From CADEFX01 sp963806735 (GTDB lineage Bacteria > Pseudomonadota > Alphaproteobacteria > Rhizobiales > Hyphomicrobiaceae): 64,000 nucleotides of DNA. Location of the stretch: positions 37,203 through 101,202 of the forward strand of contig CAWEBE010000072.1 in the NCBI GenBank assembly GCA_963806735.1, given 5' to 3'. Under the pieces are notes generated by a model. It was not told the origin of the DNA. It did not search any database and saw only the letters and a program-made list of their open reading frames with translations. A program made the position numbers and the translations under genes. Positions within the stretch are counted from its first letter, which is position 1. Each line of letters opens with the position of its first letter. Below are positions 1 through 9,653 of this stretch, one piece after another.

Positions 1-2
1 TG

Positions 3-2126
3 CCGAACCTCATGGCCCTGATCGCGCCGCTCGCCCTACTCGTGGCGGCGATCCACGTCCTCAACCGGCTGAACAGCGACAGCGAGATGATCGTAGCGAG
101 CGCAGCTGGGGCTACGGTTTGGAATGCGGCTCGGCCGCTTTTGATGCTGGCGCTGCTGGTGTCGATCGCCGTATCGCTCGTCAATCACTTCGGCATGCCA
201 TGGAGCCTCCGGCTGCTGCGCGACTACGTGATCCAGGTTCGCACCGACCTCATCACCCAAGTCATCCAGCCCGGACGCTTTTCCAGTCCGGAGAACAATC
301 TCACGTTTCACATTCGTGACCGGTCGACCAGCGGTGAGCTGCTCGGCCTCATCATGCACGACGCACGCGACGACAAGCAGGTGGTGACGTTCCTGGCCGA
401 GCGCGGCCGTATCATCAAACAGGATAGCGCCGCCTACCTCCTGATGGAGGCAGGGCACATCCTGCGCCGGTCGGGTGCCAAGGACCCGGTGCAAATTGTT
501 GCGTTCGATCGTTATGCGATGGACCTCGCCGGCTTCGAACAAAAGGACGATGGCTTCGTTTTGAAGCCGCGCGAACGCTACTTCAGCGAGCTAATCAATC
601 CGGACCCGAGCGATCTGGCTCGGCGACAGCAGATCGGCCATCTTCGCGCTGAGTTGCATGAGCGGTTCTCGAGCCCGCTTTACCCTTTCGCCTTCGTGCT
701 CATTGCCATCGCCTTTGTCGGGCAGGCACAGACGACACGCCAGAACCGGGTTGAAAGCATGGTCCTGGCGTTCATGGCCGCAGCTGCGCTGCGGCTCGCC
801 GGTATGGCCGCCACAAACTGGGTCACGCTGCGCGCATCGGCCGTGCCGGTCGTCTACGCTCTGCCGATACTCGCGATTGTCCTCGCCACGGCCGTAGCGC
901 ACCGGCGGATGCGGCCGAGGCAGAGCTCCAAGCTGGCCCAGGGGCTCGTGGCCGCGTGGCAAGCCGCCCTCGCCACTGTCTCGGAGTTGTATCGCCGTCT
1001 GCGGCCGAGGCGGCTGCGACCAGCCTGGAGCTTGGCAACCAATCGCCTTCTGCGCCGCTACGTGGCCGGCCGTTTTCTGCTCCTGATCGGAGCCACCTTC
1101 GCGCTGTGCTGCGTGCTGATCTTCATGATCGACATGGTCGAGTTGCTCCGCCAGGCCGGAAAGTACGGACGTGTCCCCACAGGCAGCTTGGCGTGGCTCG
1201 CCTTGCTTCGGCTGCCCACCTATACCGAGGCACTCATGCCGTTCTGTGTGATGGCCGGAAGCATCGGTGCGCTGATGCTGCTCGGTCGGAAATCCGAGCT
1301 GATCGTCATGCGCGCGTCCGGCATGTCGGTGTGGCAGTTCCTGGCGCCCGGGATCTTTATTGCCTTCGTCATCGGCGTGCTGGCGGCGCTTGCCTACAGC
1401 CCGCTTGTGGCAGCCTCGCGCAGCGAGGCTGACCGGCTATTCGCCGAAGTCTTTGGCCGCGAGTCCACCGTGCTGAAAGCCGATGGCGGTGGAGCATGGC
1501 TGCGTCAGGACGGGACCGACGGGGCATCCGTGCTGAACGCAGGCTCTGCTGCCGGGGACGGTCGAACTTTATTCAACGTGATGCTTGTTCAATTCGATCG
1601 CGAGGGCCACTTCGCCGAGCGGGTCGATGGCGAGAAAGCGCTGCTGCTGGACGGGTTCTGGCAGATCGGCAAGGCGCAAGTCGCCAGGGTGGGACGCGAG
1701 CCGGAGTTTTTCGACACCTATACGGTCAGCACGTTCCTGCCGCCCGAGCGAGTTGCAGATGCCCTGGGTGCGGCCATGGCGGTCTCATTCTGGGAATTGC
1801 CTGGACTGATCGAAGTGGCGGAGAAGTCGGGGCTTTCAGCGTCCCGGTTTCGCGTTCAGTACGAACTCCTATTGAGCCGCCCGCTGCTGCTCACGGTTAC
1901 GGTCCTTTTGGCTGCCACTGTGTCTTTGCGGTCATTCCGCGGGGGTGGGATACAGACTATGGTAACCATAGGAATGCTAGGGGGATTTGGCTTCTTTCTC
2001 CTCTCGGAGGTCTCTCGGCAAATTGGAATTGCCGGGCTCGCGCCGCCAGTCATGGCGGTGTGGATTCCGGTGTTTGTTGCGTGCTTTGGATCGCTAACAG
2101 TGCTTCTCCACCAGGAGGACGGCTGA
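3..2126 (+). CDS. lptF-lptG: LptF-LptG fused LPS export permease (5' end outside window)
   Basis: Inner-membrane permease pair of the LptB2FGC ABC transporter that extracts lipopolysaccharide and passes it to the periplasmic bridge. The frame is open from the window edge, so the start lies upstream; the ATG at 12 falls inside LptF, just after its first membrane segment. Counting from that ATG, residues 1-310 are LptF (motif NRLNSDSE near 20, C-terminal membrane segments with SSPLYPFAF near 225). A basic linker covers about 311-340, and LptG starts near 341 (LRRYVAGRF, GRKSELIVMRASGMS). LptF and LptG are normally separate proteins of about 360-390 residues; here no stop separates them. A TTG at 1032 could allow internal initiation of LptG. 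The lptD gene follows after 4 bp. Membership of LptF and LptG is certain; whether the fusion is real or an indel is less so. Confidence 0.88.
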   Translation, partial: PNLMALIAPLALLVAAIHVLNRLNSDSEMIVASAAGATVWNAARPLLMLALLVSIAVSLVNHFGMPWSLRLLRDYVIQVRTDLITQVIQPGRFSSPENNLTFHIRDRSTSGELLGLIMHDARDDKQVVTFLAERGRIIKQDSAAYLLMEAGHILRRSGAKDPVQIVAFDRYAMDLAGFEQKDDGFVLKPRERYFSELINPDPSDLARRQQIGHLRAELHERFSSPLYPFAFVLIAIAFVGQAQTTRQNRVESMVLAFMAAAALRLAGMAATNWVTLRASAVPVVYALPILAIVLATAVAHRRMRPRQSSKLAQGLVAAWQAALATVSELYRRLRPRRLRPAWSLATNRLLRRYVAGRFLLLIGATFALCCVLIFMIDMVELLRQAGKYGRVPTGSLAWLALLRLPTYTEALMPFCVMAGSIGALMLLGRKSELIVMRASGMSVWQFLAPGIFIAFVIGVLAALAYSPLVAASRSEADRLFAEVFGRESTVLKADGGGAWLRQDGTDGASVLNAGSAAGDGRTLFNVMLVQFDREGHFAERVDGEKALLLDGFWQIGKAQVARVGREPEFFDTYTVSTFLPPERVADALGAAMAVSFWELPGLIEVAEKSGLSASRFRVQYELLLSRPLLLTVTVLLAATVSLRSFRGGGIQTMVTIGMLGGFGFFLLSEVSRQIGIAGLAPPVMAVWIPVFVACFGSLTVLLHQEDG

Positions 2127-2130
2127 GTTG

Positions 2131-4536
2131 ATGCGTTACACGCGGACATCGCAGGCCGGCCACGGTCTTGCGCGCAGCTTTGGCTGCGTCCGCGTATGCG
2201 TGCTCGTTTTCGTCAGCTTGCTCAGCACCTTGATGCCCGCTTGGGCGCAAAACGAACCGAGTTCGTTTCCCAAACCGCAGGGCGGCGTCCTCGGCGGGCC
2301 GGTCCAGAAGATCGACAAGGCCCAGCCCCTCTACCTGCAGGGTGACGAGCTCATCTACGACACGCGCAACAATCGCGTCATCGCCCGCGGCAATGTCGAG
2401 ATCTACTACAACAACTACATCCTGACCGCCGACCAGGTCATCTACGACCAGAACGCCAACACTCTGACGGCGGAAGGCAATGCGCAATTGAAGGAGCCCA
2501 ACGGCAATATCGTGCGGTCCGACAAGCTCGTGACGTCAAGTGACTTTCGTGATGCCTTCGTGCAAAGCCTGAGCGTCGTTGCCAAGGACGACACGCGAAT
2601 AGCCGCCCGCCGCGCGGTTCGCCGCGAGGGCAATGTTACCGAGTTCGAGCAGGGCAAGTTCACGCCTTGTAAGAACGACCCGGGCAAGCCGCCGCTATGG
2701 TGCATCAGCGCTGCGCGCATCGTGCACGATCAGCAGGCCGCGACCATCACCTACACCGACGCGCAGTTCGAGCTGTTCGGCGTACCGATTTTTTATCTGC
2801 CGTATTTCTCGCATCCGGATCCTTCGGTTAAGAGGCGCTCAGGCTTCCTTGCACCCGAATATGGGAGCTCCTCGACCCTCGGCACCACGTTGGAGGTGCC
2901 CTACTACTTCGCGCTGGCGCCGAACTATGACTTCACGTTCCATCCGATGTACACGACACAGCACGGTGCTCTCTGGATGGGCGATTGGCGTCACCGGATA
3001 GCGTTCGGCGATATCAGGGGGCAATACACATTCAAGTTTGCCGCCATAGACCAGGATGCGTCGACGCTGCCTGCTGACGTCGACTTACAGCCCGGACGCC
3101 GCGCGGAGCTCGACGGCTGGCGCGGCAGCGTCGAAACCAAGGGCCTCTTCTCACTGTCATCGTGGTGGCGCTTTGGGTGGGACATCACGCTTGAGAGCGA
3201 TGACACGTTCCGCCGCTTCTACAAGCTCGACAGCGTCCTGCAGACCGACCGGGTCAATACCGCTTATCTGCAAGGCCTGAGTGATAGAAACTACTTCGCC
3301 GCAACACTCTATCACTTCGGTGGACTGCTGCTGGAGGACCAACCCACATCTGAATCGATTGTCCATCCCGTCATCGATTACAGCTACGTGCTGAACCAGC
3401 CTGTTCTCGGCGGCGAGTTGAGCTGGGATGGCAATGCCATAAGCTTGTCGCGCAACGACGGCACCGACATGAGCCGTGTCGCCTTTCAGGCGCAATGGCG
3501 CAAGAAGATCATCGACGGCATCGGACAGGTTTGGACGCCATTCGCGCAGGTTCGCGGCGATGTCACCAGTTTCACCAACAACGTCGACCCGAACACGGGC
3601 ACGCCCGTGCCCGAGGATACGATCACCCGCGCCATGGCGACCGCGGCATTGACCTACGCCTATCCCTTCGTCGCCAACACGGCGTCTGGCTCACACGTGG
3701 TCGAGCCGGTGGCACAGATCGTGGCACGGCCCGCGAGCGTCTCGCAGCGGGGTCTGCCGGATGAGGATGCCAAGAGCCTGGTGTGGGACGACACGCTGTT
3801 GTTCGACGTTGACAAGTTCTCCGGCTGGGATCGCATCGAGACGGGCACGCGCGCCAACCTCGGGCTCCAGTATACCTTCCAGGCCAACTCGGGGGCGTAT
3901 GCGCGCTTCATTGCCGGCCAGAGTATTCATTTGGCCGGGACTAACCCGTACACGGACCCGGGTCTTTCATCGACACAAGACCCGAACAATCCCGGCACAT
4001 TTCTCACGAACTTCTCGCCGACCTCTGGCTTGGAGAACGACCGCTCCGACTATGTGCTCGGCGCTTACCTGGCCCCGATCAACAGTTTCCGTCTGGTGTC
4101 CCAGGGCCGGTTTGACGAGAGCGACCTGTCCTTGCGTCGCGGCGACGTCTACGGCAGCTACAGCATCGGGCCCCTCGCCGTGCAGGCACAATACACCTTC
4201 ACACATAGCGATCCCGCCATCGGCATTCTCGAGAACCAGCAGGACATTCTTGCCGGTCTCGGCTTGCGGTTGACGGAGAATTGGTCCGTCGGCGGCGTGA
4301 TGCGCTACGATCTGGACGACAGCAAGCGGTTGCAAGACCAGATTCAGCTGAGATATGCCGACGAGTGCTTTGTACTCACAGCCAGCTATACCGAGACCTT
4401 CATCGACAACCCCGACCTCGACTTGAAGCAGGATCGCACGTTTATGCTGCGCTTCGAGCTCAAGCATCTGGGTGAGTTCAAGTACAAGACGGACTCGCTG
4501 GACCACATGTTCGCGGAGAACCAGCCGCCCAAGTGA
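2131..4536 (+). CDS. lptD: LPS-assembly protein LptD
   Basis: Outer-membrane beta-barrel that inserts lipopolysaccharide into the outer leaflet. About 801 residues, the usual size. Signal peptide ends near residue 40 (Ala-Trp-Ala). An LptA/OstA-like periplasmic domain follows (motifs YLQGDELIYDTRNN and ARGNVEIYYNN), then a CKNDPGKPPLWC cysteine pair and a long barrel region ending in alternating aromatic strands. A lone cysteine near the C terminus (YADECFV) fits the long-range disulfide known in LptD. The start could be ATG at 2131 or TTG at 2128; AGGAGG at 2113-2118 serves either. It sits 4 bp after the LptF-LptG frame and before a SurA-like chaperone, a coherent outer-membrane assembly group. 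Confidence 0.95.
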   Translation: MRYTRTSQAGHGLARSFGCVRVCVLVFVSLLSTLMPAWAQNEPSSFPKPQGGVLGGPVQKIDKAQPLYLQGDELIYDTRNNRVIARGNVEIYYNNYILTADQVIYDQNANTLTAEGNAQLKEPNGNIVRSDKLVTSSDFRDAFVQSLSVVAKDDTRIAARRAVRREGNVTEFEQGKFTPCKNDPGKPPLWCISAARIVHDQQAATITYTDAQFELFGVPIFYLPYFSHPDPSVKRRSGFLAPEYGSSSTLGTTLEVPYYFALAPNYDFTFHPMYTTQHGALWMGDWRHRIAFGDIRGQYTFKFAAIDQDASTLPADVDLQPGRRAELDGWRGSVETKGLFSLSSWWRFGWDITLESDDTFRRFYKLDSVLQTDRVNTAYLQGLSDRNYFAATLYHFGGLLLEDQPTSESIVHPVIDYSYVLNQPVLGGELSWDGNAISLSRNDGTDMSRVAFQAQWRKKIIDGIGQVWTPFAQVRGDVTSFTNNVDPNTGTPVPEDTITRAMATAALTYAYPFVANTASGSHVVEPVAQIVARPASVSQRGLPDEDAKSLVWDDTLLFDVDKFSGWDRIETGTRANLGLQYTFQANSGAYARFIAGQSIHLAGTNPYTDPGLSSTQDPNNPGTFLTNFSPTSGLENDRSDYVLGAYLAPINSFRLVSQGRFDESDLSLRRGDVYGSYSIGPLAVQAQYTFTHSDPAIGILENQQDILAGLGLRLTENWSVGGVMRYDLDDSKRLQDQIQLRYADECFVLTASYTETFIDNPDLDLKQDRTFMLRFELKHLGEFKYKTDSLDHMFAENQPPK

Positions 4537-4719
4537 GCCCGGCCGAACGCGCCGAGGCGGCGGTCCGGGAGCGATATCTCCCTCCGAGCAGCAGGCATAT
4601 AGGCCCATTCCCTATCTGCCATGGACATGCCATCGTTGCTGTGGATAAGGCAATTGGCTGGCTCTCCTGCAGGATAGGATTTGGGCTGCGATTCGCGCAT
4701 TCTCGGTGGCAAAGACTTC

Positions 4720-6072
4720 ATGCACCTGAACTCAACTCCAGCAGCGATGCCAGCGAAGGCAGGGTATCTTTTGCTCGGGGGGATCTTGTCGGGCTTGCTG
4801 GTGTTGGGGCCTGGCAGCAGCCTCGCTCAAAGCGACGGCGGGACAGGAATACCCGGCCTGATCATTTCCAACTCCCCGCCACCGCGGCCTCTGGCACCCC
4901 CGCAGCCGGCGGTGCAGGAGAAAGCCAGGCCGAAGCCTGGGACACAGGCAAAACCGAAAGCGGCGGCCCCCCAGCGCCAGGCCAACGCCGAAACACCGGA
5001 GAAGTCGGGCCCTCGCACCGGCGGACAAGGCATCGTCGTGCTTATCAATGACGAGCCGGTCACCGCCTACGAGGTCGAGCAGCGGGCGACGTTTCTGGCT
5101 GTGTCGGGTGGTGGCAGCGGCATCACCGAACGGGCCCGCGAGAACCTCAAGCACATCGCGCAGCAGGAGAGCACCAACCAGCGCATGCGCGCCATCCTCG
5201 ATGAAACCATCAAAGCCAATCCCGGCAAAACGCGCGAGCAGGTGATCGCAGCCTTCGAGGAGCGCAAGAAGGTCTTCGTGCAATCTCTGCAGCGGCAGGC
5301 GCTCGACAGCGCCCGCGCGTCGCTTCTTCCCTCCTTCAAGAAATCGGCCCTGGAGGAGTTGATCGAGGAACGGCTCAAGTTGCAGGAGGCCAAGCGCCTC
5401 AACATCAATGTCAGCGAGGAAGAGAGCGACAAATTCTTCAAAGGCATCGCCGAGCGCAACAAGATGACGGAGCAGCAGTTCGCCGAGCATCTCAAAGGTC
5501 AGGGCATCGATCCGCAGAGCATGAAGGCACGGTTGCGCGCGCAGTCCGTCTGGCGCGACGTGATCCGGCGCAAATTCGGGCATCAAGTGTCTGTGACGGC
5601 CCGGGAGGTCGACAAACTCGTTGGGTCGTCCGCGTCGGGCGAAGAGCACGCTGAGTTGCAGTTGCACAAAATCACACTCGCCACGCCTGGTAAGCTCGAT
5701 CAGAAGACCATGGCCCGCCGGCTGGAGGAGGCGGAAACCCTGCGTCGCAAGTTCGCCGGCTGCAAGAGCACCGCGAGCCTGGCCAAAGGGGCGTCTGACG
5801 CCAGCTTCGAGGACCTGGGCTTCAAGAAGGCCGATACGGTCACCGAGCCGACACGCAGCCTCCTGCTCAATGCCAAGGAAGGCGAGATGGTGCCGGGAAA
5901 TCTTGCGCCGTCCGGCGTCGAGCTTTATGTCGTATGCGCCCGCCGCACTGCCAAGGTCGACGACCAGAAGCGGCAGCAGGTGGAGAGCGAGCTTACGCAA
6001 AAAGAATTCGACGTTCTGGCGCGTCGCCACCTGCGCGATCTTCGCCAGGATGCGATGATCGAGTACAGGTGA
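4720..6072 (+). CDS. surA: SurA-like periplasmic chaperone / peptidyl-prolyl isomerase
   Basis: Periplasmic chaperone that would escort outer-membrane proteins such as the neighbouring LptD. With ATG 4720 it has 450 residues: signal peptide ending near LAQS, a Pro/Lys/Ala-rich low-complexity linker at about residues 45-100, then a SurA N-terminal domain (VLINDEPVTAYEVEQRA, ALEELIEERLKLQEAKR) and one parvulin-like domain toward the C terminus (ELQLHKITLATPG). E. coli SurA has two parvulin domains; a single domain is usual in alphaproteobacteria. An in-frame TTG at 4681 would add 13 residues ahead of the signal peptide, so 4720 is preferred. The stop is 1 bp before pdxA. Isomerase activity is inferred, not visible. 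Confidence 0.85.
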   Translation: MHLNSTPAAMPAKAGYLLLGGILSGLLVLGPGSSLAQSDGGTGIPGLIISNSPPPRPLAPPQPAVQEKARPKPGTQAKPKAAAPQRQANAETPEKSGPRTGGQGIVVLINDEPVTAYEVEQRATFLAVSGGGSGITERARENLKHIAQQESTNQRMRAILDETIKANPGKTREQVIAAFEERKKVFVQSLQRQALDSARASLLPSFKKSALEELIEERLKLQEAKRLNINVSEEESDKFFKGIAERNKMTEQQFAEHLKGQGIDPQSMKARLRAQSVWRDVIRRKFGHQVSVTAREVDKLVGSSASGEEHAELQLHKITLATPGKLDQKTMARRLEEAETLRRKFAGCKSTASLAKGASDASFEDLGFKKADTVTEPTRSLLLNAKEGEMVPGNLAPSGVELYVVCARRTAKVDDQKRQQVESELTQKEFDVLARRHLRDLRQDAMIEYR

Positions 6073-6073
6073 C

Positions 6074-7138
6074 GTGACTACACGCGAGCCCTCGCGATTC
6101 CATCCTCACAGCAAGTTGCGCGATGGTCTGCTCGCGCTCACCATGGGCGATCCCGCAGGGATAGGGCTCGACATCACGCTCAAGGCCTGGACTGAGCGAT
6201 CCAATTGGGGCCTGCCGCCGTTCGTGCTCTACGCGGATTTCGAGGCCGTTGCGGAGCGAGCCCGACTCCTCGGGCTCGCGGTCCCGATCGCTCGTGCTGA
6301 TGATTTCGATCAGGCCGCAGCTAATTTTGCCGATGCCCTCCCATTGCGAAACGTTCCTTTGCAAGCTCCGGTCCGTGCGGGCCACTCCGATGCGGCGAAT
6401 GCGCCCGCTATCATCTCGGCCATCGAGACCGCTGTGGCGGATGTGATCGCGGGACAGGCTTCCGCAGTCGTGACCAATCCGATTGCCAAGGCAACGCTCT
6501 ACGCTGCCGGATTTGCGCACTCTGGCCACACCGAGTTCCTGGCCGAGCTTGCAACGCGCCTCGTCCCCGGTCGGCCTTGGGTGCCGGTCATGATGCTCGT
6601 CAGCGAGGAGCTTCGCGTGGTGCCGCTGACAGTGCATGTGCCGCTGGCGAGCGTTCCCGGTGCTCTGACGCGTGAGCTGGTGTTGGCGACGGTGCGGATC
6701 ACGCACGCGGCCTTGCGCCAGGACTTCGGCATCGCCGCTCCACGCGTTGTCGTGGCAGGTCTCAATCCCCATGCCGGGGAGAGCGGAAGCATCGGTCACG
6801 AGGAAGTCGACGTCATAGCGCCGGCGGTTGCCGAGCTCTCTGCCCAAGGGCTCACCGTGTCCGGACCGTTCTCGGCTGACAGTCTGTTTCATGCCGCAGC
6901 CCGATCGCGCTACGATGTGGCTGTCGCCATGTACCACGACCAAGCCCTCATTCCGTTGAAGACGCTGGCGTTCGAGACCGGCGTGAATGCCACGCTCGGC
7001 TTGCCCTTCGTGCGTACATCACCTGATCACGGCACGGCATTCGACATCGCTGGGTCAGGCGCCGCGTCGCCACACAGTCTCGTGGCCGCCCTCAGACTTG
7101 CCGACACCATGGCCCGTCGCCGCGCAGCCACCACATGA
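6074..7138 (+). CDS. pdxA: 4-hydroxythreonine-4-phosphate dehydrogenase PdxA
   Basis: Oxidises 4-phosphohydroxy-L-threonine in the DXP-dependent pathway to pyridoxal 5'-phosphate; cytosolic dimer with a divalent metal. 354 residues, family length plus a short N-terminal extension. Motifs: LTMGDPAGIG near residue 22, GHTEFLAEL with a metal/substrate histidine, GLNPHAGE, and the C-terminal HDQALIPLK and TSPDHGTAFDIAG. The start is GTG at 6074, one base after the surA stop. The 3' end overlaps rsmA by ATGA, so translation is probably coupled. The surA-pdxA-rsmA order is widely conserved in proteobacteria. Confidence 0.95.
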   Translation: MTTREPSRFHPHSKLRDGLLALTMGDPAGIGLDITLKAWTERSNWGLPPFVLYADFEAVAERARLLGLAVPIARADDFDQAAANFADALPLRNVPLQAPVRAGHSDAANAPAIISAIETAVADVIAGQASAVVTNPIAKATLYAAGFAHSGHTEFLAELATRLVPGRPWVPVMMLVSEELRVVPLTVHVPLASVPGALTRELVLATVRITHAALRQDFGIAAPRVVVAGLNPHAGESGSIGHEEVDVIAPAVAELSAQGLTVSGPFSADSLFHAAARSRYDVAVAMYHDQALIPLKTLAFETGVNATLGLPFVRTSPDHGTAFDIAGSGAASPHSLVAALRLADTMARRRAATT

Positions 7139-8007
7139 GCCCAACCGGCGCTGGATCCAGTCCAGACGGGCTACCGCCGCTGCGTGAGGTGATCCGGGAT
7201 GCGGGCCTCTCGGCCAAGAAGAGCCTCGGCCAGAACTTCATACTCGATCTCAATCTGACACGGCGTATCGCGCGCGCGGCAGGGCCCCTCGAGGGCGAGA
7301 CGGTGATCGAGGTTGGCCCTGGGCCGGGAGGACTCACCCGTGCGCTGCTGCTGGAGGGTGCAACACGCGTCATCGCGGTCGAACGCGACGAACGTTGCCG
7401 GCCGGCGTTGGAAGCGATAGCGGTGCGTCATTCTGGGCGCCTCTCCATTCACACCGCCGATGCGCTCAGCATGGATTGGCCGGCGCTCATCGAAACACAG
7501 GGCATCCGGGTTATTGTCGTTGCCAACCTGCCCTACAACATCGCCACGCGGCTCCTCATCACTTGGCTCGAAACCGAGCCATGGCCGCCATGGTGGAGCG
7601 GGATGACGCTGATGTTCCAGAAGGAGGTGGCCGAGCGCATCACCGCCGCGCCAGCCACCAAGCCCTATGGCAGGCTTGCCGTCATCTCGCAGTGGCGCAC
7701 GCGACCGCGCATTGTCATGACGCTGGGGCCGGAGGCGTTCACACCGCCGCCTGCAGTCGCATCTGCCGTCGTCCAGTTCGTGCCACGGCCGACCCTGGAG
7801 CCGGCCTGCTCGGTCACAACGCTTGGACGCGTGACTGCCGCAGCCTTCGGGCAGAGGCGCAAGATGCTGCGCCAGAGCCTCAAGGGGCTTGTGCCCGAGC
7901 CGCTCGAGCTGCTGGCCAATGTCGGAATAGCGCCGGAGCTGCGCGCCGAGCAGCTTTCCGTTGCCGACTTCGCCCGTCTTGCATATGCGGTGGACGCGAC
8001 GGTCTAA
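7135..8007 (+). CDS. rsmA: 16S rRNA (adenine1518-N6/adenine1519-N6)-dimethyltransferase
   Basis: Dimethylates two adjacent adenines in the 3'-terminal hairpin of 16S rRNA (KsgA activity), a late step of 30S assembly. 290 residues. SAM-binding motifs: KKSLGQNFILD at the N terminus, VIEVGPGPGGLT, and the catalytic NLPY in ANLPYNIATRLL. The ATG overlaps the pdxA stop as ATGA. The gene converges with gmk: its TAA at 8005-8007 shares bases with the gmk stop on the other strand, so there is no intergenic space. Confidence 0.95.
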   Translation: MSPTGAGSSPDGLPPLREVIRDAGLSAKKSLGQNFILDLNLTRRIARAAGPLEGETVIEVGPGPGGLTRALLLEGATRVIAVERDERCRPALEAIAVRHSGRLSIHTADALSMDWPALIETQGIRVIVVANLPYNIATRLLITWLETEPWPPWWSGMTLMFQKEVAERITAAPATKPYGRLAVISQWRTRPRIVMTLGPEAFTPPPAVASAVVQFVPRPTLEPACSVTTLGRVTAAAFGQRRKMLRQSLKGLVPEPLELLANVGIAPELRAEQLSVADFARLAYAVDATV

Positions 8008-8660
8008 AGTCCGTCCTGCAAGGAGCGAACAAAATCCGCGAGTCCCTGCTGACGCGCGCGGCGTAGACGCTCGGCAGCAAGGATGGCGCGCAGGCCGGCG
8101 AGACTCACTTTGATGTCGGCGTTGACGATGACGTACTCGTACTCGGCCCAATGGCTGATCTCGTCCGATGCGGCAGCGAGACGCCTTGCCACCACATCAG
8201 GACCGTCCTGCGCCCGCTTGCGCAGGCGCTCATCGAGCGCATTAGCCGATGGCGGCAGGATGAAGACCCTGACGAGGTCATCCGCGGCCTTTTCCTTCAA
8301 CTGCTGAGCGCCTTGCCAATCGATGTCGAACAGAACATCCGTGCCGTCCGAGAGCATGTCCATGACCGCGCCTTTCGGCGTGCCGTAAAGATTGCCGTGT
8401 ACGCTCGCCCATTCCAGCAGCGAACTACCATCGCGCATGCGTTCAAAAGCCGCTTGATCGCAGAAGATGTAATCGCGGCCATCGACCTCGCCCGGTCTCG
8501 GCTTGCGCGTCGTGACCGAGATGGACATCGCAAGGTTCATCTCGGCCTTGAGCAGCTCGCGCGCAAGTGTCGTCTTCCCCGCGCCGGACGGCGAGGAAAG
8601 CACGAGCAGCAAGCCCCGCCGCGCAATGGCAGGCGGGCCGGACTGTGGGGTATCACTCAA
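8004..8660 (-). CDS. gmk: Guanylate kinase
   Basis: Phosphorylates GMP to GDP with ATP in purine salvage and nucleotide supply; cytosolic. 218 residues. P-loop LSSPSGAGKTT near residue 22, GMP-binding TTRKPRPGEVDGRDY, and the lid and core regions typical of the family (FDIDWQGAQQL). The N terminus overlaps the end of the upstream yicC gene by 8 bp, so the two are probably co-transcribed. The stop codon overlaps that of convergent rsmA. Confidence 0.95.
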   Translation of the reverse strand: MSDTPQSGPPAIARRGLLLVLSSPSGAGKTTLARELLKAEMNLAMSISVTTRKPRPGEVDGRDYIFCDQAAFERMRDGSSLLEWASVHGNLYGTPKGAVMDMLSDGTDVLFDIDWQGAQQLKEKAADDLVRVFILPPSANALDERLRKRAQDGPDVVARRLAAASDEISHWAEYEYVIVNADIKVSLAGLRAILAAERLRRARQQGLADFVRSLQDGL

Positions 8661-9540
8661 TATTCTGCACCTGCTCTCGCATCTGATCGATGACGGCTTT
8701 GAGCTCTAGTCCCAACCGGGTCATGTCTACATCATTGGATTTGGAGCACAGCGTATTGGCCTCGCGATTGAACTCCTGCGCCAGGAAGTCCAGCTTACGC
8801 CCGACCGGTCCGCTGGACGCGATCAGCTCGCGTGCGGCGGCCACGTGCGCCCGGAGGCGATCCAGCTCCTCATCGACATCAGCCCGCTGCGCCAGCAGGG
8901 CCGCTTCCTGGTAGAGGCGCGTTTCGTCGAGCGATGGATCGGCGTCCAACAGCCTCCCAAGCTGCTCCTTGAGGCGCGCACGTATGGCCTCCGCCGAGCG
9001 CGCTGGAGCTTTTGCCACTTTGTCCGTGATGCTCTCGATGCTCGCCAACTGCGACAGCAGGACCGGCTCGAGGCGCCGCCCTTCCGAGGCACGCGCTTCG
9101 ATCAGCCCATCGAGAGCGCGGTCGAAGCTCACCATGACGGCATTGTGCTGAGCGGCGGTCTGCGTTTCGTCCTCCTCACGCTCTGCAATCTCGAGCACAC
9201 CGCGCAGACCGAGTATGGTGTCGGGCCGCGGACGCTCGAAATCGCCAGAGCTGCGGATGCGCTCGATGGCGGAGAGGACTTGGCCGAGCACGGTCTCGTT
9301 CAGTCGGATCTCAGACACGGCCGTATCACGCTGGATGTTCAGCGAGATAGCAATGCTGCCACGCGCCAAGTGGCGTCCGGCCGTCTCGCGAATGCGCGGC
9401 TCCAGCACTTCAAAGCCTGGTGGCAGACGCAGCCTCAGCTCGAGCCCGCGTCCGTTGACGCTGCGCACCTCCCAATGCCAGCTCGCGCCTGCATGGCTCC
9501 CCTCGCTGCGCGCAAATCCAGTCATGCTGCTGAGCGTCAT
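8653..9540 (-). CDS. yicC: YicC family endoribonuclease-like protein
   Basis: YicC proteins are linked to RNA turnover, and the E. coli member was reported to be an endoribonuclease; the role here is inferred from family. 295 residues, normal length. The N terminus SSMTGFARSEG is the family signature. The C-terminal domain carries a helical region and ends KAVIDQMREQVQNIE, also diagnostic. It lies directly upstream of gmk with an 8-bp overlap, a pairing conserved widely in bacteria. Confidence 0.9.
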   Translation of the reverse strand: MTLSSMTGFARSEGSHAGASWHWEVRSVNGRGLELRLRLPPGFEVLEPRIRETAGRHLARGSIAISLNIQRDTAVSEIRLNETVLGQVLSAIERIRSSGDFERPRPDTILGLRGVLEIAEREEDETQTAAQHNAVMVSFDRALDGLIEARASEGRRLEPVLLSQLASIESITDKVAKAPARSAEAIRARLKEQLGRLLDADPSLDETRLYQEAALLAQRADVDEELDRLRAHVAAARELIASSGPVGRKLDFLAQEFNREANTLCSKSNDVDMTRLGLELKAVIDQMREQVQNIE

Positions 9541-9653
9541 GCAAACTCACGCTTGGGCATGCCAGCGGTCGACGGCATGCATGTTGCGGCTTTCTTGGGT
9601 CAACCGAGAAACGACCAGATTCCCAACGTCGGAACCGAAGCAATGCCTACCTC

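Noticed and set aside
4732..6030. 432-residue open frame on the minus strand opposite the surA-like gene
   Set aside because: Leu/Arg-rich antisense shadow produced by GC-rich codon bias; the plus-strand protein has family motifs.
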